Shown here: one piece after another, positions 39,336-47,978 of the stretch | How positions within the stretch are numbered: the stretch's first letter is position 1 | How the letters are laid out: each line of letters opens with the position of its first letter | Source: JAJRVM01 sp963700515 | Lineage (GTDB): Bacteria > Planctomycetota > Planctomycetia > Pirellulales > Pirellulaceae | Length of the DNA stretch: 64,000 bases | Reading direction: 5' to 3' | Assembly (NCBI GenBank): GCA_963700515.1 | Contig: CAVOXY010000025.1 | Location: forward strand, 186,001 to 250,000 | Position numbers and translations under genes: made by a program | Notes under the pieces: generated by a model | Told to the model about the DNA's origin: nothing | Database searches by the model: none | What the model saw: only the letters and a program-made list of their open reading frames with translations

Positions 39336-40457
39336 ATGAAGAAGGAGGGAGACAACCTCGTTCTCTTTCATCCGCACGTGCCCGCTGGTGCGGCAGAAGC
39401 GGTGGCTGACACGTTGCAATCTCGCTGGATTGGGCAGGGGCCCAAGGTGGAGCAGTTTGAGCGGCGATTTGTCGAGGCGGTCGGAATCCGCTTCCCAGGT
39501 GTGGCCGTGGGAGCAGGGACCGATGCCCTGCATCTGGCTTATCTGCTGGCCGATCTACGACCAGGGGACGAGGTGATCGTCCCGGTCTTCACCTGTACGG
39601 CGACCAACATCCCGCTGTTATACCACAACATCCGTATTCGGTTCGCGGACATCCAGCCGGACACGCTCAATATTGATGTGGACCACGTGCGGCGACTGGC
39701 CAATGAGCGCGTCAAGGCCATCGTCTGCGTCCATTACGGCGGGCTGCCATGCGACATGGATGAGTTGCGACAGGTTGGCCGCGAACTGGGAATTCCCGTG
39801 ATCGAGGATGCTGCCCATGCCGTGGGTGCCACCTACCACGGTGACGCAATTGGAAACTTGTCGCCCTTCACGATGTTTTCCTTTCAAGCCATTAAGCACC
39901 TCACGACCGGCGAGGGAGGGCTGCTGGTCATCCACGATGAACAGCTCGTCGAAAAGGCCAAGCGTTTGCGCTGGTTTGGTATCGACCGCCGCGCGAAACA
40001 GGAGGGCCACTGGCAGAATGATATTGTCGAAGTCGGCTACAAGTACCAGATGAACGACATCGCAGCGGCGATTGGACTCGCCGGCATCGATGAACTGCCG
40101 CAGGTGCTCGCGCACCGTCGCCACTTGTTCAACCTTTATCGGCGGGCATTCCACAATCACCCGGACGTGAAGTTGATCGGCGCTCGCCATGACGATCGCG
40201 AGCATGCCGGCTGGCTTTGCACGGTGGACGTACCACGACGTGAGGATCTGGTGCGGAAGTTGCGGGAAGCGCATATCGAAGCGGGACAGGTCCACTATCG
40301 AAACGACCGGTACTCAATCTTTCGCGAATTTGTGGAGCCGGATGCCTATCCGAACATGGATGCCGTCGAAAGCCGATATCTCGTGCTGCCATTGCATACG
40401 AAGCTGCGCGAGTCCGACGTGCAACGGATTTGCGATGTGATCGGCCAGGGATGGTGA
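39336..40457 (+). CDS. DegT/DnrJ/EryC1-family PLP aminotransferase
   Basis: 373 residues from the ATG at 39336; other in-frame ATGs at 39300 and 39285 exist and none has a strong ribosome site. Family hallmarks: HPHVPAGAAEAVADTLQSRW, WIGQGPKVEQFERRF, GVAVGAGTDALHLAYLLADL, GDEVIVPVFTCTATNIPLL, VIEDAAHAVGAT, and the PLP-lysine motif FSFQAIKHLTTGEGGLL with Lys187. Such enzymes aminate keto-sugars in nucleotide-sugar pathways for surface polysaccharides or glycans. The next genes (sulfotransferase, flippase, two glycosyltransferases) on the same strand support an exopolysaccharide role. Cytoplasmic. Confidence 0.9.
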   Translation: MKKEGDNLVLFHPHVPAGAAEAVADTLQSRWIGQGPKVEQFERRFVEAVGIRFPGVAVGAGTDALHLAYLLADLRPGDEVIVPVFTCTATNIPLLYHNIRIRFADIQPDTLNIDVDHVRRLANERVKAIVCVHYGGLPCDMDELRQVGRELGIPVIEDAAHAVGATYHGDAIGNLSPFTMFSFQAIKHLTTGEGGLLVIHDEQLVEKAKRLRWFGIDRRAKQEGHWQNDIVEVGYKYQMNDIAAAIGLAGIDELPQVLAHRRHLFNLYRRAFHNHPDVKLIGARHDDREHAGWLCTVDVPRREDLVRKLREAHIEAGQVHYRNDRYSIFREFVEPDAYPNMDAVESRYLVLPLHTKLRESDVQRICDVIGQGW

Positions 40458-40484
40458 CGCGCCAAGGTCTTGAACGAAGGAGTC

Positions 40485-41273
40485 ATGCAATGGTTCTGCC
40501 GTGGGAAGTGCGCCACTGAGCCACCGCCACCGGTCTTGATACTGGGGATGCACAACTCGGGCACGACCATGCTCGCTCAGATCCTCCATCACAGCGGATG
40601 TTTTCTGGCGAACAACGCGGCCCATTGCGAGTCGCATTTCTTCTCGTTGTTCATCAATGACCGATTGATCATGGGAGGGGGGACCGCCTGGGCAGAGCTT
40701 CCCGTCATAACGGTTGAGCAAGTGCTCGCCCAGCGCGACGTGATTGAGCCGCTGGTGAAGCGGAATTGGCGATTGGACTACATCCAATGGGGCTACAACG
40801 GCAGCGGACCCTGGGGCATCAAGGACCCTCGTCTGTGCCTGTTACTGCCTCTTTATCTCGAGCTGTTTCCCGGCGCCAAGCTGTTGTTGATTCGGCGCGA
40901 TCCGGATGACGTCGCCGCGTCGCTCGCACACCGCCACAAACCGGGCGTGGGAATCAAGAACGAACCGCAACACTGGAAGTCGCTGACCTTGGCGCATCTC
41001 GCTCGCGTCCAGGAGTACTCGGCAGGCCATCCCTTTCATGAAGTGGAGTACGAGCGGTTATGCCGCGAACCGGTGCCCACGGCAGAGCCGGTATTCGAGT
41101 TCCTGGAACTCCCCTTCGATGAAGACGCGCAACGGCGGGTCCGGGCAACCGTCAAAACCGATCGGATTGGAACGCAAGACTGGTCCGAAACGCGCTGGCG
41201 ATGTGAAAAGGCCAAGCGGCGGTTCAAGGAGCTGTTCGGACCGTTATACTATGCCATGCTGGGCCGAAAGTGA
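40485..41273 (+). CDS. PAPS-dependent sulfotransferase-like protein
   Basis: 262 residues from ATG 40485, with GAAGGAG just before it; a TTG at 40470 is an alternative. The 5'-phosphosulfate loop is LILGMHNSGTTMLAQIL and the 3'-phosphate motif is LLLIRRDPDDVAASLAHR. Both fit the sulfotransferase superfamily, which transfers sulfate from PAPS to glycan or small-molecule hydroxyls. Towards the end FHEVEYERLCREPVPTAEPV and FEFLELPF are the usual late motif. Placed 27 bases after the aminotransferase gene, so likely the same operon; a sulfated polysaccharide is the natural inference, common in planctomycetes. Confidence 0.85.
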   Translation: MQWFCRGKCATEPPPPVLILGMHNSGTTMLAQILHHSGCFLANNAAHCESHFFSLFINDRLIMGGGTAWAELPVITVEQVLAQRDVIEPLVKRNWRLDYIQWGYNGSGPWGIKDPRLCLLLPLYLELFPGAKLLLIRRDPDDVAASLAHRHKPGVGIKNEPQHWKSLTLAHLARVQEYSAGHPFHEVEYERLCREPVPTAEPVFEFLELPFDEDAQRRVRATVKTDRIGTQDWSETRWRCEKAKRRFKELFGPLYYAMLGRK

Positions 41274-41389
41274 GCATCTGGTCACTCCGCGACCTGACAT
41301 GTATCGGATTCCGCTGTGCCACGAGATGCCACCGGCTCTGCCAGGGCACTCGAGCGGATTTTCTTGGCGTTGCGGAAGTGGGGAGCGAT

Positions 41390-41428
41390 TGGGGAGCTGC
41401 ATAAACGGAATGAATTCCGTTCTACGTA
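41390..41428. repeat. Short palindromic intergenic element
   Basis: GGGAGCTGCATAAACGGAAT leads into GAATTCCGTTCTACGTAG. The core AACGGAATGAATTCCGTT is shared with 21399, 29936 (reversed) and 61671. It ends 14 bases before the flippase start, so it may lie in the untranslated leader. Confidence 0.7.
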
Positions 41429-41441
41429 GTGAGCAAAAGAC

Positions 41442-42804
41442 GTGGCGGATGCAAAGATCGCTGACTGGCTGCGGCACTTGGACCTTGACCGGCCCGTGGC
41501 GTATGCGTTGGCCACGCGGTGTTGGCAGTTCCCGGCGGGTCTGGTCACCACGATCCTGATCGCGTTGTGTTTCACGCCTGAATTGCAGGGCTACTACTAC
41601 ACGATTTCCACGCTGCTGGCGCTGCAGACGCTGGTCGATCTGGGGTTGCCGTTGGTCGATCCTGCACTTCGCCAGTCACGAATGGTCGTTACTGCAATTG
41701 GGCGATCAGGGGCAGGTCACGGGCGACGAAGTGGCCGGTCAGCGACTGGCCGGGCTCGTCGTATTCTCGACGCGGTGGTTTTGTTGGGCGGCGCTGATTT
41801 TCGCCTGTGCGGCGGGACTCTCGGGCGGTTGGCTGTTTGGGCGTGCCGCGCATGATGTATCCTGGCTGCTTCCCGGGTGTGGCGTGATTCTGCTGGCTGC
41901 CAATTCGTTGGCACTGTCGCCGCGCATCGCCACGTTGGAAGGTTGCCAACAGGTCCTGGCCGTCAATCGTACTCGCCTGTGGCAAGCGGTGACCGGAAGT
42001 CTCGCCGTGTGGGGGGCGATGCTGGCGGGAGCCGGACTGTGGGCAGTTGTTGTGGCGGCGGGCATCCAGTTGGCCTGGGAGATCCAGTTGCTGTGGGGTT
42101 CGTATCGTTCGTTCTTTCGCTCGCTGTTACGCCGTGCGCCCAAACTCGACTGGCAAATCGAGGTGTGGCCGCTACAGTGGCGGATGGGTGTTCAGTCCGC
42201 CGTGCGGTATTTCGCCTTCTACTTATTCACGCCGGTCATGTTCGCATTTCACGGTGCGGATGTGGCCGGTCGCATGGGGATGACGTGGAGTATCATGACG
42301 AACATTCAGCTCGCCGCCTTTGCCTGGATCCGTACCCGCGCTCCTCGTTACGGTGAACTCATCGCACGACGCGACTACGATACGCTGGACCGCGAGTTCT
42401 TTCGAGGTTTCCGCGTGTCGTTGCTCGCCATGGTGTCGGCGTTGATCCTTCTGGCGTTAACCGTCACCGGCCTGCCCCACTGCGGAAATCCCCTGCTGCG
42501 GTCCATCGCTCAGCGTTTCCTGGAACCATCCACGCTGCTGATTTTTGCCGTGGGCCTGATCCCCATCCATATCACGCAGTGCCTGTCGATTTACATGCGC
42601 GCCCATCGACAGGATCCATTGTTAGGTATCATGGTCGTTTCCAACACGCTGATTGGACTGGTCGTATTCTGGCTAGGCAGCTGGTACGGACCGTGGGCCG
42701 CCGGTCTTGGATTCACCATGGTGGTTACATTTGTGACGATGCCAGGAGTGTTTTGGGTGTGGCTGGTAACCCGGCGACAGTGGCACGCCCAGGAAAGCGG
42801 CTGA
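41442..42804 (+). CDS. Polysaccharide flippase-like membrane protein, frameshifted
   Basis: About 453 codons. GTG start at 41442 (MADAKIADWLRHLDLDRPVA). Multiple membrane helices resemble Wzx/MATE-like exporters: FPAGLVTTILIALCFTPELQ followed by GYYYTISTLLALQTLVDLGL, then after a frameshift near 41656 LVVFSTRWFCWAALIFACAA, WLLPGCGVILLAANSLALSP, AVWGAMLAGAGLWAVVVAAG, LLAMVSALILLALTVTG, PSTLLIFAVGLIPIHI and GLGFTMVVTFVTMPGVFWVW. The sequence GFRVSLLAM and the Gln-Gly-Tyr-Tyr-Tyr start are typical of lipid-linked-oligosaccharide flippases. It would move a polymer subunit across the inner membrane for the adjacent glycosyltransferases. Confidence 0.75.
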
Positions 42805-43345
42805 TCAGACGACACGATAAAGGAATTGACCCCTTATGCGGCCATTGGCCTCAACCAAAGTGGGTGTCAACGAGACTGGTTTGCTGACTTGGAGGGCCGG
42901 AACGATTAGGGAATGCGGAATGCGCAATGCGGAGTGCGGAATCGGAATTGCACGTTTCACGCAGTTTCTCATTCCGCATTGCGCAATCCCGATTCGCTCC
43001 CCATCGAGCAGTCGGTCTCACAAACATGCGCCACCGTGCGCGTATGTTACCGAATAACAATCTAACGCGGCCCAGGGCCGCGGCCCGAGTGGGCCATACA
43101 CTTGCTTGGGCTTATCTGCGTCGACTCTCCCGCGTATCGGGAACGAATAGGGAATGCGGAATGCGGATTGCGGAATTGTGATGGATCCGTACCGAGGTCA
43201 CCAGGTACCACTACGGGAGTGCTCGGCCTTTGCCACTCCGCGCGTGCAGTTCTGCGCACGCCCCATTCCCTGGTATTCGTTTCCGCACGAAGTGGTGCAG
43301 CTGCTTCGAGACAAACCTTAAAGGACGTGTGATCCACGAACGCCC
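42805..43345. repeat. Intergenic region with GGAATGCGG microrepeats
   Basis: Units GGAATGCGGAATGCG with variants run at about 42908-42950 and again at 43149-43180. Between them, TTCCGCATTGCGCAATCC (about 42973) is a reverse-complement copy, so the first block can fold back on it. No gene is supported; the downstream glycosyltransferase starts at 43346. Confidence 0.55.
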
Positions 43346-44486
43346 GTGACTCAGCCCGAAACCAAGTCCCAGCCGCTTCGATTGGTGGTGGTCATCCATC
43401 GTCCCGATGTCGTCACGGCGATCGTGCGCGCTGCAGTACAAGCCGCTGTTCGACGCCGACCCCGACTTTGACGCACATTTTGTCATTCGGATCCCCGTCT
43501 GGCTGGTGAAGCTTCGCCAAGCGTGGCCCCAACGCCGCTGGCTCCGATGGATCGTCGACGCGTTGGAGAGCGTCGTGCTCTACGGTTCCGACCGGCGGAT
43601 TCGCCGCCTCGGGAAATCGTCCGATCTGGTGTACGCCATCACCACACCCTCGGCCCGCCTCCAGGAGTCGCTTCGGCAATCGGGAGCGGCTGTGATTATG
43701 GATGTGGTGGACGCGCTCTGGCTACCCTGGTTTCGGCAGTTCGGCTGGGCCCATCTCGAGCACCTGCTGGCGACGGCCGACGGTATTGTCTGCGAAAATG
43801 GCTACACAGCCGATTATGTGCGACAGTATTGTGACGTCGTGCACATTGTTTCCGATTCGCCACAGTTGGAGCAATTCGACCAACTGCGCAACGAAGTGTG
43901 CCGGGGGGATGACGAACAGATTGTACTGGGTTGGATCGGTGGTAAGGACTCCGTCGATGCCTTATACGCGATATACGAACCACTCGAACGGCTCTTCGCC
44001 AAGCATGCCAATCTGCACCTGCGAATTCTCGGCGCACCGGCCGACCGCTTGCCTCGGTTCGCACATGTACGCTTTTCGGTACGGCCTGTTTACAATCAAG
44101 CGGATATGGCGCGGGAAGTCCTGGGCATGCAGATTGGGCTCTTTCCCCAATTCGACGTCGAGGAATCGCTCAATCGTGGCTCTTTGAAAGCCAAGATCTA
44201 CATGAGCGGCGGAGCCGTCGCGGTGTGCCAGAACTTAGGGGAAAACCGGCATCTCATTCGTGACGGCCACAACGGATTGCTGGCGGACAACGGCCGACAA
44301 TGGCTGGAGAAGCTGGACTGGCTCGTGACGCATCCTGAAGAACGTAAACGGCTGGCCGTGGCGGGCCTCCAGACGATTCGTGAGTCGTTTACCACCGAGA
44401 TTTGCTATCGTCAGCTCGTCCACGCCCTGCGGGATGTTGAGCGACGTCGGCACCCATCACCGACCGCGGGGGACGAGTGTCCATGA
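43346..44486 (+). CDS. Glycosyltransferase (GT-B-like), early frameshift
   Basis: About 379 codons. GTG 43346 begins a reading LRLVVVIHRPDVVTAIVRA that joins, after a shift near 43430, to LQYKPLFDADPDFDAHFVIR in the main frame. Other features: SDLVYAITTPSARLQESLRQ, AAVIMDVVDALWLPWF, IVCENGYTADYVRQYCDVVH, and late GT4-type segments IVLGWIGGKDSVDALYAIYE, LRILGAPADRLPRF, IGLFPQFDVEESLNRGSLKA and KIYMSGGAVAVCQNLGENRH. These fit a GT-B glycosyltransferase of the GT4 sort. Its stop overlaps the next start (ATGA), so both transferases are co-translated. Acts on a polysaccharide subunit in the cytoplasm. Confidence 0.78.
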
Positions 44487-45664
44487 AGCAAGCGTCTACC
44501 AGACCCACCCACGATGAAGGATCGAGAATCGGCAATCGATTGAGGATCGGCATCTGCCTGAGCCTGTACTGGCCCATCGAAAGCGGTGCCGAACGGCAGG
44601 CGCGGCGTCAAGCTCGGGAGTTGGTCCGCCGCGGGCATCAAGTCACGGTGTACACGCGCCGCGTCAGCGGGCGTCCCGTGTGCGAACGCAATGGAGGCGT
44701 GAACATCTGCCGGGCCATTCGCACCTGTAACGTCGGCCCGCTGTTTGGTGCTACGTTCTTGACCAGTCTCGCCTGGCGGTTGTGGCGGGACCGTCGCCAA
44801 CTGGATCTTGTCCACTGCCATCAAGCGTCCTGGGAAGCCGTGGCCGCCGGTTGGATTCACCGACGAACCGGCCTGCCGACGCTGATACAGCCCGCTGCCG
44901 GCGGACCTTATGGTGAGGTCCGGTTGATGAGTGAGACACGAGGCCAGCGCCTGGTTCGGTCGCTGATACACGGCAATTCTCACTTCGTGGCGATCTCCCA
45001 ACAGATCGAAGAGGAGCTCCGCGGATGGGGAGTTCCCAGCGAGCGACTGGACCGATTCGCAAGTGGCGTTGATGTCGATGAATTCGCGCCCGGTGTATCG
45101 CCCTTGGAGTCCCAATTACCTTCACGGCCGCGCGCGATATTCCTCGGTCGATTGCATCCTCAGAAGAACCTTGCCGTGCTCTTGCGGGCCTGGCAAATGG
45201 TCCGCAGCCACTGCCCCACCGCCAATCTTCTGCTGGCCGGAGACGGACCGCAGCGTCAAGAACTGGAACACCTGGTCGACCAGCTGAAGCTGAACCACAG
45301 CGTCCATTTCCTCGCGGCGCTCAGCAATCCCCTCCCCTACCTGCAAGCCTCTGACCTCTTCGTCTTGCCCAGCATTTCAGAAGGCATGAGCAATAGCCTG
45401 CTGGAAGCCATGGCGTGCGGGCTTCCTAGCGTCGTATCGTCAGCGGGAGGAAACATCGACTTGATTCAGGATGGTCAAGCCGGCCTGGTGGCCGACGCCA
45501 CGACACCGCTCGATCTGGCCAACCAGCTCACTCGAATGTTCGGCGACCCCTCACTTCGTCAACGCTGCGGTGCCTCCGCGCGGCGAATTATCTGCCAACA
45601 GTATTCGATCGAGTCGATCGTCGATCGGTACGAAGCGCCGTACAGACAACTGCTGGCGGGATGA
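44483..45664 (+). CDS. GT4-family glycosyltransferase
   Basis: 393 residues, intact. ATG 44483 overlaps the upstream TGA; GTG 44477 is an alternative. N-terminal fold GICLSLYWPIESGAERQARR, donor-domain motifs FASGVDVDEFAP, RAIFLGRLHPQKNLAVLLRA, LLLAGDGPQRQELE and the E-x7-E signature PSISEGMSNSLLEAM, then ACGLPSVVSSAGGNIDLIQD. All are classic GT4 retaining-transferase features. It closes the exopolysaccharide gene block. The DNA encoding PSISEGMSN (about 45366-45395) reappears, diverged, at 55720-55752 next to a repeat array. Confidence 0.92.
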   Translation: MKQASTRPTHDEGSRIGNRLRIGICLSLYWPIESGAERQARRQARELVRRGHQVTVYTRRVSGRPVCERNGGVNICRAIRTCNVGPLFGATFLTSLAWRLWRDRRQLDLVHCHQASWEAVAAGWIHRRTGLPTLIQPAAGGPYGEVRLMSETRGQRLVRSLIHGNSHFVAISQQIEEELRGWGVPSERLDRFASGVDVDEFAPGVSPLESQLPSRPRAIFLGRLHPQKNLAVLLRAWQMVRSHCPTANLLLAGDGPQRQELEHLVDQLKLNHSVHFLAALSNPLPYLQASDLFVLPSISEGMSNSLLEAMACGLPSVVSSAGGNIDLIQDGQAGLVADATTPLDLANQLTRMFGDPSLRQRCGASARRIICQQYSIESIVDRYEAPYRQLLAG

Positions 45665-45683
45665 TCTCGACACGCCCATCGCA

Positions 45684-45730
45684 CGTTTCCACCGAGCCCG
45701 CCTCGGTGGGACGACAACTGGCCAGCTACA
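45684..45730 (+). repeat. Single copy of the hairpin module seen in the 55.7-kb array
   Basis: CGTTTCCACCGAGCCCGCCT continues to ACTGGCCAGCTACA, identical to the core of the 64-bp array unit at 55749-56302. It contains the hairpin CCACCGAG / CTCGGTGG. It begins 19 bases past the glycosyltransferase stop. Confidence 0.8.
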
Positions 45731-45770
45731 GCCCAGCACCTGCATAGTCTGCATGAATGGAACGGAGTTG

Positions 45771-46238
45771 CATGGGTAGCTGACCAGTTGTGGCGCCGCC
45801 GGGGCGAGCCCGACGGAAACCTTTTTAGTGTCCGCGCATGGGTAGCTCACCAGTTGTGGTCCCGCCGGGGCGAGCCCGACGGAAACCTTTTTGAGTGTCC
45901 GCGCATGGGTAGCTCACCAGTTGTGGTCCCGCCGGGGCGAGCCCGACGGAAACCTTTTTGGTGTCCGCGCATGGGTAGCTCACCAGTTGTGGTCCCGCCG
46001 GGGCGAGCCCGACGGAAACCTTTTTGGTGTCCGCGCATGGGTAGCTCACCAGTTGTGGTCCCGCCGGGGCGAGCCCGACGGAAACCGTGTGGTGTCCGCG
46101 CACGCGGTAGCTGACCAGTTGTGGTCCCGCCGGGGCGAGCCCGACGGAAACCTGGGTGTGTGCCGCGCAGCGGTAGCTGACCAGTTGTGGTCCCGCCGGG
46201 GCGAGCCCGGCGGAAACCGGGTGTTGCGCGCGTTGTGG
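45771..46238 (-). repeat. Tandem array, 66-bp unit, about seven copies
   Basis: Unit starts CATGGGTAGC occur at 45771, 45837, 45904, 45970 and 46036; later units diverge (GCACGCGGTAGC, GCAGCGGTAGC). Period 66 bases with one 67-base unit. Read on the minus strand, a 47-base core aligns with the 64-bp array unit at 36 of 47 positions and forms the hairpin CCGTCGGG / CCCGGCGG. Long open frames of the VSVGLAPAGPQLVSY type on the minus strand are repeats of the unit, not a gene. Nothing else is seen up to 46360. Confidence 0.85.
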
Positions 46239-46360
46239 TAGCGGACCGCAGCGATCACTCCGATCCCAATCACCAAAGACGTGCACCGTGGGCGGTAGGG
46301 AAACCCCGTGATTCTCTTGAGCCCATCCTATTTGGCACTCAAGGCGGCAGGTCGTCTCAC

Positions 46361-47531
46361 CTAATTCCGGCGGGCAACTCGGATGTTGTCGCCACTTGGC
46401 GTCGCGTTGACTGACGTCGGCACGCTGGCGGACGGCTTCCCATAGAAGAAACCCTGTCCCAGTTCGAAGCCGACGTCGCGACAGCAGGCGTGCTCCGATT
46501 CACTCTCGACTCCCATCGCCACGGGGACGATGCCCAAATCGCGAACCATCTGCACGAAATTCGCCAAGAGCGCTCGCTGCGACGTTGAAGCGACGTCGAT
46601 TTCCCTGATCAGATGCATGTCAAATTTCACATAATCGGGCCGCACAGCAGCGAGTTCCGACCGACGCGTCTGGCCCATGCCGAAATGATCATAGGCGAGT
46701 CGCATGTTCAAGCTTGTCAAGATCTGCCGGAAGCGATAGACAAGGTCTTTATCGTGCGCGGCAGGCTCGCAGATCTCCAGTGTGATGGGGAGTGTCTTGG
46801 TTGATGTCGCGAATTCTGCGCAAGGATTCAAACAGGTCAAGCGTGGCGAGTTCATGGGCGTGCGTATTGATAAACAGGCTGGGCGTTTGCCACATCTTCG
46901 AGCCTTTTTCGAAACCGATCAGTCGCAAAGTGCGGCTCAGTTCTGCTTCGAGGTTCAGCCGCGAAGCAGCCTGGAACATCTCGTTGGGTGTCCGGAGGTT
47001 CTCGACGCTACTGCGGGCGAGAATCTCGCATCCCACTATCGTCAGGTCTTTCAAAGCGATGATCGGCTGAAAATACGGAACCACCGTCCGCATTCTGAGA
47101 AACCGGTCGAAGTCGGAAAGCGATTGCTCCGCATCGGCCGGCTGCGGCATCTCCACTCGGGGTTGAATGGCTACTTCCGCCAACGTCCGATTGACCCGTA
47201 GCAGAATATCCGCAAGCTTGAGCTGATCTCCCTCTTTGAGCAGTTCTGTCTTGGAGAGACGCGCACCGTTCTTGAATGTACCATTCGTGCTGTCGAGATC
47301 CCGGATCAGCAACGCTCCGTGCTCGATGAGAATTTCGGCATGCAGATAGGAGACAGCTAGGCTCGGCAGCGTCAGTGACAAACCCTCCTTGCGGCCGATC
47401 TGGAAGGGCGAGCAGTCGATATTGATGACTTGGACCGAATCATAATCCGTCAATTGGCCAGTGAGGTACCAATGAGAGGACGATTCCCCCATCGTGGACC
47501 CCATCACCAGACTCTGCTGCTCATTGCCCAT
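46361..47531 (-). CDS. FHA-EAL protein, degenerate EAL domain, frameshifted
   Basis: About 389 codons. Start 47531 (MGNEQQSLVMG) is preferred because GGAG precedes it; an ATG at 47552 adds seven codons. Residues 25-115 are an FHA domain: PFQIGRKEGLSLTLPSLAVS, HAEILIEHGALLIRDLDSTN and GTFKNGARL, which binds phosphothreonine peptides. The rest is EAL-like: VVPYFQPIIALKDLTIVGCE, then after a frameshift near 46795 ITLEICE, LAYDHFGMG, PDYVKFDMHLI and GVESESEHACCRDVGFELGQ. The signature EAL is EIL, DDFG is YDHFG and EGVE is MGVE, so c-di-GMP hydrolysis is doubtful and a binding role is more likely. Divergent from the chemosensory operon. Confidence 0.75.
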
Positions 47532-47978
47532 CGATTTGTGCTCCGACCGCACCCGTGCTTTTCAAATGTCGGCGACAGTACACGCGCACATGCCACGCGT
47601 TCGTGAGGCCAAGTGCTGACACGTGCTGACAAGACCGGTCCGCGGCCATCTCAAGGTCAATTCATCCTTCAGGCAACCCCGTCCCATCGTCGTTGCCGCA
47701 GGGCGTGGCTCCTGGGGTCGCCGCGACCCGCACGATCCCTGTAATCCCTCCCGCGGTTGTTTCGGACAGAATTCGCCGGTCCGAAATGGTCACAAGTTGC
47801 CATTGTCGCCCTACCTTCATGGCCAGGGAAAGCTTTTCACGCACCGGATCTGCCAATATCGAAAGTGTAGTTTAGAGTTTGGCCGCGCACCAAAATGAAG
47901 CTACGTTTGTTGCATGCCGCCGAAATGGTCTACGGTTTCCGGGCAAAGTGAGTGTCGACAGCGGAAAGGGAAGAGCCG
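47532..47978. other. Divergent promoter region upstream of the chemosensory operon
   Basis: This gap should hold promoters for the FHA-EAL gene (minus) and the chemosensory operon (plus). A 64-codon minus-strand frame (47662-47856, starting TTG) has weak strand-like character but no known motif. The inverted segments GCCGCAGGGCGTGGC and GGTCGCCGCGACC could form small hairpins. Confidence 0.4.

Noticed and set aside
45771..46238. CRISPR array
   Set aside because: Units are contiguous with no unique spacers, and no cas gene is present. The same holds for the arrays at 25.3 and 55.7 kb.
45771..46286. Minus- and plus-strand proteins made of 22-residue repeats
   Set aside because: These are translations of the 66-bp array; there is no ribosome site, signal peptide or unique domain.
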